A stretch of DNA of 64,000 nucleotides from Lingula anatina. Lineage: Eukaryota; Brachiopoda; Lingulata; Lingulida; Lingulidae. The stretch lies in contig NW_019775069.1 of assembly GCF_001039355.2 (NCBI RefSeq), forward strand, positions 1,077,004 through 1,141,003, given 5' to 3'. The position numbers were made by a program, and so were the translations under genes. Below the pieces are notes generated by a model. That model saw only the letters and a program-made list of their open reading frames with translations, did no database searches and had not been told where the DNA came from. The first letter of the stretch is position 1. Each line of letters opens with the position of its first letter. Below are positions 24,801 to 39,289 of the stretch, in pieces.

Positions 24801-27800
24801 GTGGTATTGGCAAAATGAATTTTTACTTAATTTTTACTCAAGAAGTGCATTACCAGAGTAGAAACTATAATCATCAATACACTTATTTTTGTTGCTAAAT
24901 GAAATTTCCATTTATTTGGACTAAGTTTAGGAAGAGATTTTCAGCAATGAGCAAGAGGAGGAATAAAAAAGACTTAATTATAACAGAATGGTGGTAGCAC
25001 TTGTTTTTAAAACAATTACTGAGATTGTATTCTAAGGTTTTGACCCTACCTCATCCCAGCAGGTATCCTACCTTATTCCATTAGTCAGATGTGTATATAC
25101 AGGGTAGCCCTCCTCATCCACTATGCTATCTTCCATAGGACCCCAGATCAGGGTGGCTGTGGTGCTAATATTGTAAGTAACACTTTAAGACAAGTGCACT
25201 TGGACTCAAAATTATCTGATTTCAATATCTCTAAAAAGGTTTTGATTGTAAACAGTGCGATTCCAAGTTAGGGAGGAGTTTGGTTTTAAAATGTTCAATA
25301 GAAATATATTCATAATATAGGTATTGTATATATTAATAAAGTAAACTTGTTTATGTAGTTAGTCTGATTGTCATTGATATGTTCAACTACATGACCATTC
25401 ACATGAAAAGAAATGAAGGCCACAGACACAGGTGATATATATATATATGTATGTAATAATCATAACTTGATTGACTACTCACAGAAGACATTTGGTAGAA
25501 AATCAACCAAACATACCTATAATACCTGAAAGACTGGGCAGACAACTCAATCAAATTTCAACTAATGTATTTCTTAAAAGATAAAAACAAAGAGCAATGA
25601 TAAATCTTTCTTTATGAGAAAAACTTACTTCTTTGCACTGTTATATTTTGCTATTTCTTCATCAGAAAATAAATGTATTTTGTCTATGCTCTCCTCTGAC
25701 CCTCCTACTACTTTCAGTGTGTATTGCCCCTTAAAAACCCAGTGTTTGCCTATCACAGGATCTACTACACGGAAATAGGGAAGGAAACCTGAAAAAAAAT
25801 CAAAGTGGCACTATATACCTAGAGTAAAGCCAGACATATAACTATATTTTTTTTATTCCTGTTATCCTTTGGTTTTTAACCCCATAGAGCCTGACAGCAT
25901 CTGACCTAGAAAGTGCCCTTGGTCCTGAGCCCTCTACCCAGACGCACTCAGTTTTACAGGCAGCCTCATTTAATCAATGATAATGTATTCACTTGTATAG
26001 AAAACACAAAAGAACTGTACATTTTTAGAAAGCCAAGAATATAAACTTTAAAGTCATATCAGTTTTATTCACATTTGTTAACTTAGGTAGAAATAGCAGG
26101 AGTTTAAATATGAGACTTGCTTTTCTCGAAGAGAAGTAAAAAACAAAACTTATTTTTCAGCATGCACATTCTTTTTCACTTTACCAAATAATTTGTTGAA
26201 ATTTTCTCATAAACACCCGAGATATGTTTTAAACAATGTCAGAAAATTTCAGAAAGATATCTTATTTAGTTTTTGAGTTATAATAAATTTCCTGGGATGC
26301 GTGCTGTACCTAAAAACCTGCATCACGACAAGAGTTTCAACATCAACAATTAAAGAATCCATAGTTTGTAATATGCCTTTTCTTATGTTTTAAAGGTTGT
26401 AAAATATTTGTTCTTATGTTAACACTGCCCTTGTTACATTTTAATGAAGTTTGGTTACCTTGTTGGTTGATAGTTTACTGTCAAGCTTGACAGAAGAGCC
26501 AGATCTTAGTCAGTCAAAACGAGGAGTGATAAGATATCTCAAGTTCTGCTGGATGGGAATTATGAGGAAGAATCAGTTATTCTGACCTCAAGCAACCAAA
26601 GTTTGTGAATTTCTTTAAATTATTAAAATTAGATGAATGGAATATTTATGTTCTGCGCGTAAGAAGCCGGGCAGCAATCACTATCATGTACAGAGACCAA
26701 CAAAGAAGTTGCCAGAGAAATATCCAACATCTGGATGTCCAAGAATACCTTTCCTCTCTTTGAGAACATTTACAACAGAATAACTGCATATTGAGGCTAC
26801 ATATAAAAAGCATTGTGCTTATATATGATAAATCTTATAGCATAAACACTCTTTGCTACGTTTTGAGTGAAATATTTTACTTTCGTATATCATCACTTTT
26901 AATCCTTACACTTTAAAGACATAAGTTCCCCAAATATATCATAATCCAACATACTTCTGTTGGGAATGTACTTCTCAAAGATAGGGAAAATACTTTTTTG
27001 GAGATTCAGGCATTGGAGATTTCCTTGGCAACTGCTTTGCTAGCCTCAGCTTATGACAGGGATGTCTTCCGGCTTCATACATGTAAAACTACAGTGTGTC
27101 ATCCATCCTATTGTAATAATTTAGAAAAATTTTCACTTTATGGTAAGGTTAATTGATTCTTCATTATAATTCCCATCCAACAGATGTTGGGAAATCTTAT
27201 CACTCCTCATTTTGATTGATCAAGATGTCTGAGGTGGTTCATTTTCCCCATTTTTGAAGATTCTGGCTCTTCACTCTAGCTTGACAGTTAACTATCAGCT
27301 TACATGGTAACTGAACTCACTGTAAAATGTATCAATCTCACTGTTAACATCTGAAATGGATTCTACAACCCCAAAAACATAAGAAAAGCCATATGACACA
27401 CTATAGTACCTTTTATTGTTGTTGATGAAACTCTAGGTAAACAGTTTTGGCTGCCATTTTGAAAACTGTCATTTTACCGGCCTTAATAATTGTTTTTGAA
27501 AAAAATGATTGTCAGATTTGTGTTCAGCAACAAATTTCGCCTCAGAAAATACCTGTTATGAGTTTTTTTTTTTTCACCCAACCCTTATACATATCACTAT
27601 TTGGATTAAAGAAAAATTGAAGAAAAATTCCCTTTTATTACCATTGCTGAAGTAGACACAAGGCATATCTGGATCTGGTGTGGTGCAGTCGTAGGGTTGC
27701 TCCAAACTCTCCTTCAGTTTGTCCAGTGTAGCATTGATGTCAAATGCTAAATGCACTTTGGGAGGACACCCCAACTCTACAGTGATGGCATAGAGGCCCT

Positions 27801-30800
27801 GAAGTTCACATATTTTAAAACTCAATTCACATCTTACACGAGCAAAAAAAAAAAAAAAAAAAAATGGCAGCTAAAATATAAAAGTGACAAAATAACAGAA
27901 CAAATTTACTGCAAATTTCACTACAGTATTGTGGCATTAAATAATCTGAATTTGTTAAATGGCATAAAAATCTTTTTAAAAAAGGATGTTTTAAATCTTA
28001 TGTCATTCACATTTGCAGAATTCCATCACAAGTAAAAGAGTCAAGACAGCATATCAAGATAAAATACAGAAAAGGATACACTAACAGGCCTATACCCAGC
28101 AATTTCAAATTTGGATTCTTTTTCGGATTAATAAAAGTGACCCTTTATAAGACCCATATTGAGGAATGGCAAAAAACCTAGATCAAATTCTGATTCAAAG
28201 CAGACTCTTTTCCATCCAAAAGAACAGTTCTTTCAACCCCCACTCCCCACCACCACCTTTGCAAACAGTGCCCAGTAAAGTTTAAATCAATAAAATACAA
28301 TTTATCACTGTGCTGTGGAACAATTCACCTCTCCTTTCTGAGTCCCATCCCAGTCCTGTTTAAAGCACTGAAAGTCGGACTGCCACAGCCTGAACAAGAC
28401 TGTAGTGGGGACCAAGGAGTGGCCTGGGGGGNCTTCTATTCCAAACTGAAAAATAACTAGGACTCATGTATCATTTTTATATTTTTTAAAAAATGTATAA
28501 ACAAGCATTTCTTGGCAAAGACACTATTTTTCTCATTCTGAATTCAGCTTCACAAAAAAAGATCAACAGCAATATAATTCTGATGATCAATTTCATAATC
28601 AAATTATTCTGCAATCCATAAATCATGTTAGCAAACTCCCAAACTTACTTCTACGTTCCATAAGCCTTAATTAACTATAATAGTCAAAATACGTAGATAT
28701 AGAAAATCATTCAGAGTAAAAGTGTTCTCCCTCACCTGACAAAAAGGACGAAGGATTAGAACTGTCTGCCTGTGATCCTTCATCCCTAGCAGTGACTAGA
28801 GGATCACTACCTGAATTATACGAAAAGCAAGGCAAAATATTACTATGTATAGTAAAACAAAATATTAGTACATATGAAAACGATTTTGTTGGGTTGCAGA
28901 CTGTAAAGTGACCCAATTAAGGATATTGTTACCTTTCACCAAAACTCCTTATCTACTGCTTTACATACATTCTTTTGGATAACAGATAAAACTTCAGTGT
29001 TCGGTGACTAAATTAATTAACATTTACACACGTGTCATCTTATGGATGACGTCATAATTGTGATTTTGGGATAAAAATAGAAAAATTGGTTGCTCTAATT
29101 TCTTTATCTGAGCACCCATGAATACCATTTTAACGACACCATTTGGTACTCCAAAACCCTGCCAGCGATTTTTCTTTTAAGTTTTAGTTCAGATTTTATC
29201 ATTGATAAAGCAAAATAATGTTTTTTGAAATGAAAATCTGTAATTAAGACCTCATAGCTCCATAACAAAAATATTAAACCAAAATGATGGTACGGGATTG
29301 TAGCCCATACATTTGAGGTCAGCTCTGCCAATTTTCGTGATAAAACCTTGTTCAGGGATGAAGTTATGCCCCATACCGATAGCTATCTCACCACAAAATA
29401 GAAAGGTGTTAAAATGACAATTAAAGCTTTGACTTGCCTATGCTTATGCATTGTAATGAGAAATATAAATGCCAATATCTTATATTTTTGAGTGAATTAT
29501 TGTTTTAAAGCACAAAGAGGCATAATTGAGTAATTATATGCAGGAAAAAACCTCATTTTTGATGATAATAATGGGTTAGAATATCTTTAATGACCTAAAC
29601 AAAATTACAGTAGCTAACAACTAAGTCCTTACCAACCAACAAACCTATATTATTAGATAATGATGCATTACTCACTTAAAGAAAACTTATGATAAACAAA
29701 TTCAAAGGGCTCAGCACCACCTTCGCAAGGGTATCATGTTTTTTAAAACAGGAATAACAACTTCATTCTCTTTCCATGACATGCAAATAAATAATCGTCA
29801 AACATTGGTGGATGTTACTTTTTGATCAGCATTTTAATTCTGTACAACATCATATAGGTTCAGATATGCGAAAGTCTATAAATCTTCACTGACTGGAAAT
29901 CAAATGCCTGTCATCTACTACGTAACCTTTCTTCAGTAACAGAAAAAAAAAAAAAAAAAAAAAAACACTTACCATATATTAGTCTTTTATCTATGCCTAA
30001 AGGCTTGACTCTCTTGCTCCTTTCTTTGAATACAGCCCATCTAGCTTGAATACTCTTAGGTATCCTGTGGTCATCACGTGTAAAGATGAAGTAGCAGAAG
30101 ATGTACAAGACAAAGCCAAACAAGCTGCTCTGGAAAAGGATATACAAAATGATGAAATAAATAAGAAATAAAGTTAAGTGAGGTATTTGAGTCCAACCAG
30201 ATATATTTAAACTTTGACTGGGAGAGTTCATACATAAGTAAACATTAAATTATACAAAAAATAAAGAAATCCTTTCTTCATCCGAAACTATATTGATAAA
30301 ATTCAAATATATGGACTACCACAGGTTGCATTTTTACCAAATTACTTGGACACTCATCAGCTTTTTGTTTATCGTAATCCAAAGATCATACACTTACAAT
30401 GATCAAAGCCAACGACACCCTGAAGTCAATTGGAATTCCATGTACACGCAAGACGAAGCGACTTGTGAAATCACAATATGAAGAATTGATATCAACTCCC
30501 CTAGAAAAAGTTAATATTACAATATAAGATACATAACATGAGGAGTTGGAAAAAATACCATATCAATTCTTGTTCTGAAAGCAGTTATTCTAAGAAGGGG
30601 GCTAAGGTTATGGTTAAGAAAGATATTTATATTCATAACATACCAAAATAAATGGAGCCTTTGAAACAAAATAGCACTGAGATCAAGCACAGCACATATA
30701 TAAATCCATAAGAAAATCAAGGAATCAAGATCAGTCAGTGTATCCTGTTATGTTTCTGGGGTTGTTTTGATGTTAAAGAAGTACAGTCAAAACATTTTAC

Positions 30801-33800
30801 ACAAAACAAGCTAGTTTAGACACAGGGCTCCTTACTTGTTTGAAATCTCCACAAGAAAGTAGTACTCTGGTGATTGCATGAAGGCAGGAATTATGTTGGC
30901 ACAAGGAGAGAAGGTCTGGCAGAAAAAACTGAAGTGGTATTGGCAAAATGAATTTTTACTTAATTATTACTCAAGAAGTGCATTACCAGAGTAGAAGCTA
31001 TAATCATCAATACACTTATTTTTGTTGCTAAATGAAATTTCCATTTATTTGGACTAAGTTTAGGAAGAGATTTACAGCAGTGAGCAAGAGGAGGAATAAA
31101 GAAGACTCATAACAGAATGGTGGTAGCACTTGTTTTTAAAACAATTACTGAGATTGTATTCTAAGGTTTTGACCCTCCCTCATCCCAGCTGGTATCCTAC
31201 CTTATTCCATTAGTCAGATGTGTATATACAGGGTAGCCCTCCTCATCCACTATGCTATCTTCCATAGGACCCCAGATCAGGGTGGCTGTGGTGCTAATAT
31301 TGTAAGTAACACTTTAAGACAAGTGCACTTGGACTCAAAATTATCTGATTTCAATATCTCTAAAAAGGTTTTGATTGCAAACAGTGCGATTCCAAGTTAG
31401 GGAGGAGTTTGGTTTTAAAATGTTCAATAGAAATATATTCATAATATAGGTATTGTATATATTAATAAACTTGTTTATGTAGTTAGTCTGATGGTCATTG
31501 ATATGTTCAACTACATGACCATTCACATGAAAAGTAATGAAGGCCACAGACACAGGTGATATATATATATGTACGTGATAGATACAATACGAGTCGCCGA
31601 GCTGTACGTGAAATATTACGAGTGTATTGGCGAGCCGCAGGCGAGACAATACACGAGTAATTTTCACGTACAGCTCGGCGACGAGTGTTGTATCTGGCTT
31701 AAACCACGGCCTCTGATTGGCTACTACACTAGTAGTGCAACAGACCGTGGAACGCACTTGTACATGACGTGCTTGTATGTCGCATACAGCACGGCCGAGT
31801 CTTTTGTTCTACCCGCTAGCCGTGGTTTAAGTAATAATCATAACTTGATTGACTACTCACAGAAGACATTTGGTAGAAAATCAACCAAACATACCTATAA
31901 TACCTGAAAGACTGGGCAGACAACTCAATCAAATTTCAACTAATGTATTTCTTAAAAGATAAAAACAAAGAGCAATGATAAATCTTTCTTTATGAGAAAA
32001 ACTTACTTCTTTGCACTGTTATATTTTGCTATTTCTTCATCAGAAAATAATTGTATTTTGTCTATGCTCTCCTCTGACCCTCCTACTACTTTCAGTGTGT
32101 ATTGCCCTTTAAAAACCCAGTGTTTGCCTATCACAGGATCTACTACACGGAAATAGGGAAGGAAACCTGAAAAAAAAATCAAAGTGGCACTATATACCTA
32201 GAGTAAAGCCAGACATATAACTATATTTTTTTTTATTCCTGTTATCCTTTGGTTTTTAAAGAAGGAAGCAGGTGATGTCTAGAAAATATATATTTTAAAG
32301 GACCAGTTTTAAGAACAAAAAAAAAAACAGTGTAACACATAACAATACCTTAATCTATTCAAGAAATTGCCAAAAAAAATCCAAATTATTATAACCGTAT
32401 TTTATGTAACTATGCCCCATTTTGAAGAATCTGATGTATAGTGATTATATTGCAAAGCCAGCAAGTATCAGATTATAACCCAACCTTTACACTGTACAAT
32501 ACAACTGAGATGGGTGGTAATAGATAACTTTTTTTGGAAATCTCTCAAGGAACAGGTGAAATGGGCCAAAAAGTTCATTTCTGATGAGAAATTTGAGCTA
32601 GAAGCATTCTTTAGGTCAGTTATTTAACTATTTTTGGAAACGCATACAAAGCATATGTACTACATATACAATAACTGTAGTAATTATATGTATGTATATA
32701 ATTGTATTGAAAAGTGTTGAGTGTAGCCCAAATTTTTGATAAGTGAGTGTTTTCTATGGCAGAAAATGATGATAAACACACATGTGCAACCATTTTTTTT
32801 TTCTCACAACAGCCATTTAGGTTGGCAAAATGACAATTTTCAAAATGGCGGACAAAATGCCCTAACAAGAGTTTCAACATCAACAATTAAAGGATCCATA
32901 GTTTGTAATATGCCTTTTCTTATGTTTTGAAGGTTGTAAAATATTTGTTCTTATGTTAACACTGCCCTTGTTACACTTTAAATGGAGTTTGGTTACCTTG
33001 TTGGTTGATAGTTTATACTGTCAAGCTTGACAGAAGAGCCAGATCTTAGTCAGTCAAAATGAGGAGTGATAAGATATCTCAAGTTCTGCTGGATGTGAAT
33101 TATGAGGAAGAATCAGTTATTCTGACCTCAAGCAACCAAAGTTTGTGAATTTCTTTAAATTATTAAAATAAGATGAATGGAATATTTATGTTCTGCGCGT
33201 AAGAAGCCGGGCAGCAATCACTATCATGTACAGAGACCAACAAAGAAGTTGCCAGAGAAATATCCAACATCTGGATGTCCAAGAATACCTTTCCTCTCTT
33301 TGAGAACATTTACAACAGAATAACTACATATTGAGGCTACATATAAAAAGCATTGTGCTTACATATGATGAATCTTATAGCATAAACACTCTTTGTTATG
33401 TTTTGAGTGAAATCTTTTACTTTCGTATATCATCACTTTTAATCCTTACACTTTAAAGACATAAGTTCCCCAAATATATCATAATCCAACATACTTCTGT
33501 TGGGAATGTACTTCTCAAAGATAGGGAAAATACTTTTTGGAGATTCAGGCATTGGAGATTTCCTTGGCAACTGCTTTGCTAGCCTCAGCTTATGAAAGGG
33601 ATGTCTTCCGGCTTCATACATGTAAAACCTATTGTAATAATTTAGAATTTTCACTTTATGGTAAGGTTGATTAATTCTTCATTATAATTCCCATCCAACA
33701 GATGTTGGGAAATCTTATCACTCCTCATTTTGATTGATCAAGATGTCTGAGGTGGTTCATTTTCCCCATTATCGAAGATTCTGGCTCTTCACTCTAGCTT

Positions 33801-36800
33801 GACAGTTAACTATCAGCTTACATGGTAACTGAACTCACTGTAAAATGTATCAATCTCACTATTAACATCAGATTCTACAACCCCAAACACATAAGAAAAA
33901 CCATATGACACACTATAGTACCTTTTAATTTTGTTTATGAAACTCTAGGTAAACCGTTTTGGCTGCCATTTTGAAAACTGTCATTTTACTGGCCTAAATA
34001 ATTGTTTTTGAAAAAAATGATTGTCAGATTTGTGTTCAGCATCAAATTTCGCCTCAGAAAATACCTGTTATGGAATTTTTTTTTAGATTTACCCTACCCT
34101 AATACATATCATTATTTGGATTAAAGAAAAATTCAAGAAAATTCCCTTTTATTACCATTGCTAAAGTAGACACAAGGCATATCTGGATCTGGTGTGGTGC
34201 AGTCGTAGGGTTGCTCCAAGCTCTCCTTCAGTTTGTCCAGTGTAGCATTGATGTCAAATGCTAAATACACTTTGGGAGGACACCCCAACTCTACAGTGAT
34301 GGCATAGAGGCCCTGAAGTTCACATATCTTAAAACTCAATTCACTTCTTACACGAGTAAAAAAAGCTAAAATATAAAAATGACAAATTAACAACAGAACA
34401 AATTTACTGCAAATTTCACTACAGTATAGTGGCATGAAATAATCTGAATTTGTTAAATGGCATAAAAATGTTTTTAAAAAAGGATGTTTTAAATCTTATG
34501 TCATTCACATTTGCAGAATTCCATCACAAGTAAAAGAGTCAAGACAGCATATCAAGATAAAATACAGAAAAGGATACACTAACAGGCCTATACCCAGCAA
34601 TTTCGAATTTGGATTCTTTTTCGGATTAATAAAAGTGACCCTTCATAAGACCCATATTGAGGAATGGCAAAAAACCTAGATCAAATTCTGATTCAAAGCA
34701 GACTCTTTTCCGTCCAAAAGAACAGTTCTTTCAACCCCCACTCCCCACCACCACCTTTGCAAACAGTGCCCAGTAAAGTTTAAATCAATAAAATACAATT
34801 TATCACTGTGCTGTGGAACAATTCACCTCTCCTTTCTTAGTCCCATCCCAGTCCTGTTTAAAGCACTGAAAGTCGGACTGCCACAGCCTGAACAAGACTG
34901 TAGTGGGGACCAAGGAGTGGCCTGGGGGGTGCTGCTCCTGAATGCTGCCCAGGTCTGTGACAGAGATCTGAGAAATACAACATGAATACAGTGAATATAA
35001 GTATACTTTTACAAAGAAAAACTCTTTAGTTATAACTTTTTCTTTAAAGTAGAAATATTTTGATATCTTTAAAGAATGTAAAACAATTTACAATTAAAAA
35101 CATGTGAAATCCTTCTCAAATGTATAAAACAACAACATTCAAACCATTCCCATTTTTTTCAGTGAGTTCAGCTGAAAATACATTCATTTAAAACAAAACA
35201 AAAAAAATGTAGAACCCAAACTTCGGTGACTTTGACAGACTTCTGATTTTAAAATTCTTCCATTTATTTATTTATTTTAATTCACATAAAAATGCTCCAA
35301 TGAACCATTACCCTGTACTGCACTGTATCATTGAAATGGAAGAACTGTCTCTGAGCATCCACCTGGATCAAGCTACTGTTGGTCACCTCAACAGACAGGT
35401 GAAGCTGGTTTATCTCAAAGTTACTGTGCACAATACCTTATAAAATAAAGAATTCCATATCAAATATAAACAAGGCAGCAAAGCTGTCAAATATACAGAC
35501 AAAAAACAGAAAAAATGATACATAAAATAGGCTACTGTTAGTTTTGATACAATCATACATTATGACAGCAAAATCAATACCATATTTTCAGGCCCGTAGC
35601 CAGGGGGGGTTCGGGGGGTTCGAAAGAACCGCCCCTTTTGCTGGGAAAAGGTCCACTCTGGGTAAAATTGGATCTAGGTACATGAAGTTTTTATGGAAAA
35701 GGTCCACTTTTTCAGAAAAAGAACCCCCTTCTGAAATTGCTGGCTATACAGGCCTGATATTTTCTACATGCACAAGAGATAAAATGGATGTAAGTAAAAT
35801 GTGTAGCTAGTATAAGGCTTCAGGCCCATAAGAGTTCAAGTTCACACTTTGAAAATGACAGAATGAGAAAAATGAAAATTTCACAAAAAATGCATAAATT
35901 CCAGAAACAATCATGATAATCCATTCAAGTTGGTTTTCCAATCTGAGCTTCATTTAAACCCTAAGAATTATGCTTATAAGTTCTAAAATAATAAGTAAAA
36001 CCGCAGGTGATGGCTATATGTACATACACATCTGTGTCTGTACATAAAAATTAATAATAACAAAATGAAAATCCAAAAAAATATTAATCACTGGTAGTGC
36101 TGACTGCAAGGGACAAAATTTATTATATATAGGGCTTCCCAATCATCTAAATGTCAACTTTGTTAAGAGGACTGAAATCATCAGATGAGGTAACCCTGAC
36201 ATATTATATAAAAAATATTGGTAAATGCTTGAAAATTAGAAAAAAATTCTTTGTGAATCAGGTTATGTAAGTGACTGCATAAAACAGTACAAACTTAAAA
36301 CTAAACTGGAAGGTTACATTTAATCTGCATCTTACCATTGATCTCATCCATATTCAAGGCCAAATCAATCTTAAATGAAAAAGTCTGGTAGCGCTCTAAG
36401 TAAATCAATGATGGGAGCATATCATGGGGGATATTTTCATCATACATCTTGCCTTGTCGGTCTAGTCGGAAATGTATACCATGCCTCAAGTAATGGTTAA
36501 CATACAGGTATTGGTCAAAGTCCTGTAAAAATACAAATTACTGTGCTGTATGAACTGCCATATACTAAAATACTTGTCAAAATAATATCAAGTCCATATG
36601 AGTTCAATACAGGGGTGGATCCAGAGATATTTTCTGAGTCTTCTAAATTATCTTTGTTGATCCATCCTCCATTTTTGACCGTCTTCCAACAGAAAAAATC
36701 CTACTGTCTTCCAGAAGACCCAGAAGACAGCCCCTGCAATACATCATATCTTAAACACTTGGACAGAATTCATGTAAACATACTGAACATGAATAAAAGG

Positions 36801-39207
36801 CAGCTCAAGGAATTTTTACAGGACGCAAAGACCTATGAGAAACCTTAGGAGGAACTAACTATGACAAGATTCTATATGCAATTTTTCCCAATGTGCTGTT
36901 TAAATTCTATACATTTAATCTGTATTATCCTTTGAATATTGTGGAAAACGGAGCACTCTAATAAACATACCTCTCCCATTGCAAATTCTCCTGAACTTTT
37001 CCACTCAGCAATCTCATCTCGATACTTGAGCAAGTACCCGGATCTTTGCTTCTTTTTCAACAACTTGTTAACCAGAGCTTGATATGACAGCCTGGATGGC
37101 TGGGAGTGAATATCCAGGGTACTGTCCACCATTGGTGGAGTCCAAGAAAATTTCTGATAAAACAAAAAAGAGAGAAAAAATGAGAAATGTTCAATATTAA
37201 TGGCTGCAATATCTAATATATGACTCATTATGAAAAACAGGTAAAAGATGTATCAAATATTTTGTGGTATTGGAGAGAAGTTATATGTTTTTGTCGGCAT
37301 TTTTGGCATCACCATTTTTTTAAATTCAAGTTGGGAATCAAAATAATATTTGAAAAACACATAAATTTCAGCATCTCTTCTGCTTATTACCAACCTTATC
37401 TGGTCTCTTGTCAAATATCATTTTGAAACAATCATCTCTTACCTCGGTTCTTGTGTACTTCTGAAATCCTGGGATCTCAAAAGTGATGGATGATACAGGA
37501 CAGGCGTGTTTATGAATGACCACATCTTCACTATGGCCAGGCGCATCTAGATCTCTGGAAAAACCAAACATTACATAATAATAATAATATATATATATAT
37601 TACTACGCATGCATGATCTTTATAAGAAATTTCCTCAAATACAAGAGATTATCACATACAGTGCACACTTACATCAGAGCATCCTTAACAGCATTCTCAT
37701 AGGCCATAAGTGACAGCACATCATCAACTGGGATAACTTTTCTCAAAATTCCATCCTGTTGATCTTCCACAGCAATCAACTGCAAGTTTGTAGACTCACA
37801 TTATATGTAATACTATTTCTGTTTCTTAAAATGGGGAATGAAAACTTGTATCATAAAATCAAATAACTTTTAAGACAAAATTTGCTTAAGACACACACAA
37901 TCAAGCTAAACATTCCAAAGAGTAAAATTTGTAGTTTATAGATTTGGAACATCATACACTTGTCCCTCTGTTTCTTAAGATTACTAAGCAATGCCACATT
38001 CACTATCTTACCATACCTGCACCAATTCTCCAAAATACGAGTAGAACAGTGAAAACGTGACTCCTTGCTGCTGGGAGGTTTGCTGCAGGGACTTCACTAC
38101 CTCCCATTGCTGACTTGGATACAGTTTAGTAACTGTCTTAGTCCCAGTCGTGCCATACCATATCTAGAAACAAGAAGTTACAGGTACCTCTACTCTTGCC
38201 ATTCCATTTCCCCTCACATGATGTCAAATTATGAAATTTAAGTTTTTTTTTTTTTTATAATTCTTTCACGAAGCTTAATTACAAACTTTTTTATGAATAT
38301 GAACACTGTTTATATTTGCCAGATCATTAAAGAAATGAAACTTGGATATCTAAATGTTTAAAAATCCCAAACAGTGAGATGGAAACAACAGACAGAAATG
38401 AATACTGAAAATTCTCAAAAACTGTAAAAATAGGAGTGGACAGCATTGTAAAAATTTAACCCCAAGAGATTAAGAGAAAAGGTACCCACCTCTCCAGAGT
38501 CTGTTAAGAAAGCAAATCTTCCATCATCAGCAACAGTCAGCAAAGTGATATTACTGGTGATGGGGAAACCTTTCAGCATCTGCAGGCTATGGCCACCATC
38601 AACACTACAGTAAGAGAAACATGTTGCCAAAAATGTGTTTTATTATGGTAACTTAGTATATAAGCCACACAAAGTTACTATTCTTATACTAACTTAAAAC
38701 AGTATTTTAGTGACTTTTTGTAACTAGTAATATTCAAGTAAACAGCTAAGGTACACAGGTACACTGTGACTGCAATAGATGATACAGACAACAAGTTGAG
38801 AGAAACTTAAATTAATCCATCTGATGTAAAAAATATATACCCTTTAGGATGAAAACCAGTCCAGTAAGATTTGTGACAACTGAGAAATATATGCATAACA
38901 CTAAGTAATCTGAGAAGATTAATCTAGAAAAGTAGCCTCTTTCCTCATAAAGTAAGGGTAATATCACAGGTTTTACCTGTGTATAATGACATTTCCCCAC
39001 ATAAAAAGATGGCGGCTGACATGGCCAGCAGAAGTCAATCCAGTGAGACGGATTTCAAAATCCTCTCCAGAACTGATAACAGGGAAGCGGCAAGTGGTTG
39101 AATAATCTTGAGCACGAGACAAATCATTGGGGAATTCTATTAAACTCTGCCATTCATACTGAAGGGCACTGGCAGCTAAAAGAATTGAAAAAATTCTGAC
39201 TTAAAGT

Positions 39208-39289
<82 letters not shown>

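Larger units (their letters stand above)
22041..28431. repeat. CATSPERG middle-3' block, haplotype 1
   Basis: It aligns with 28433-34921 over 6.4 kb. All eight shared complete exons have the same lengths, but introns differ by SNPs and several large indels: about 125 bases at 22943-23070, 138 bases at 24080-24217, and a replaced stretch at 25876-26328. It ends at the N at 28432 inside an exon. Confidence 0.9.
28433..34921. repeat. CATSPERG middle-3' block, haplotype 2
   Basis: Second version of 22041-28431, continuous with the upstream single-copy part of the gene. It lacks the 138-base stretch present at 24080-24217 and has a 256-base insertion at 31577-31832. Confidence 0.9.

Noticed and set aside
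27751..28035. 94-codon plus-strand frame ending in the CATSPERG intron
   Set aside because: Antisense to a CATSPERG exon and crosses a poly(A) run; absent as a frame in the other allele.
31218..31400. Plus-strand frame repeated at 25089 (MCIYRVALLIH...)
   Set aside because: Antisense to the CATSPERG exon encoding NTTATLIW; its repetition reflects the two haplotype blocks.
32866..33955. Independent protein-coding gene inside the palindrome
   Set aside because: Frames in both arms are short and stop-ridden, with no recognisable domain or splice structure.
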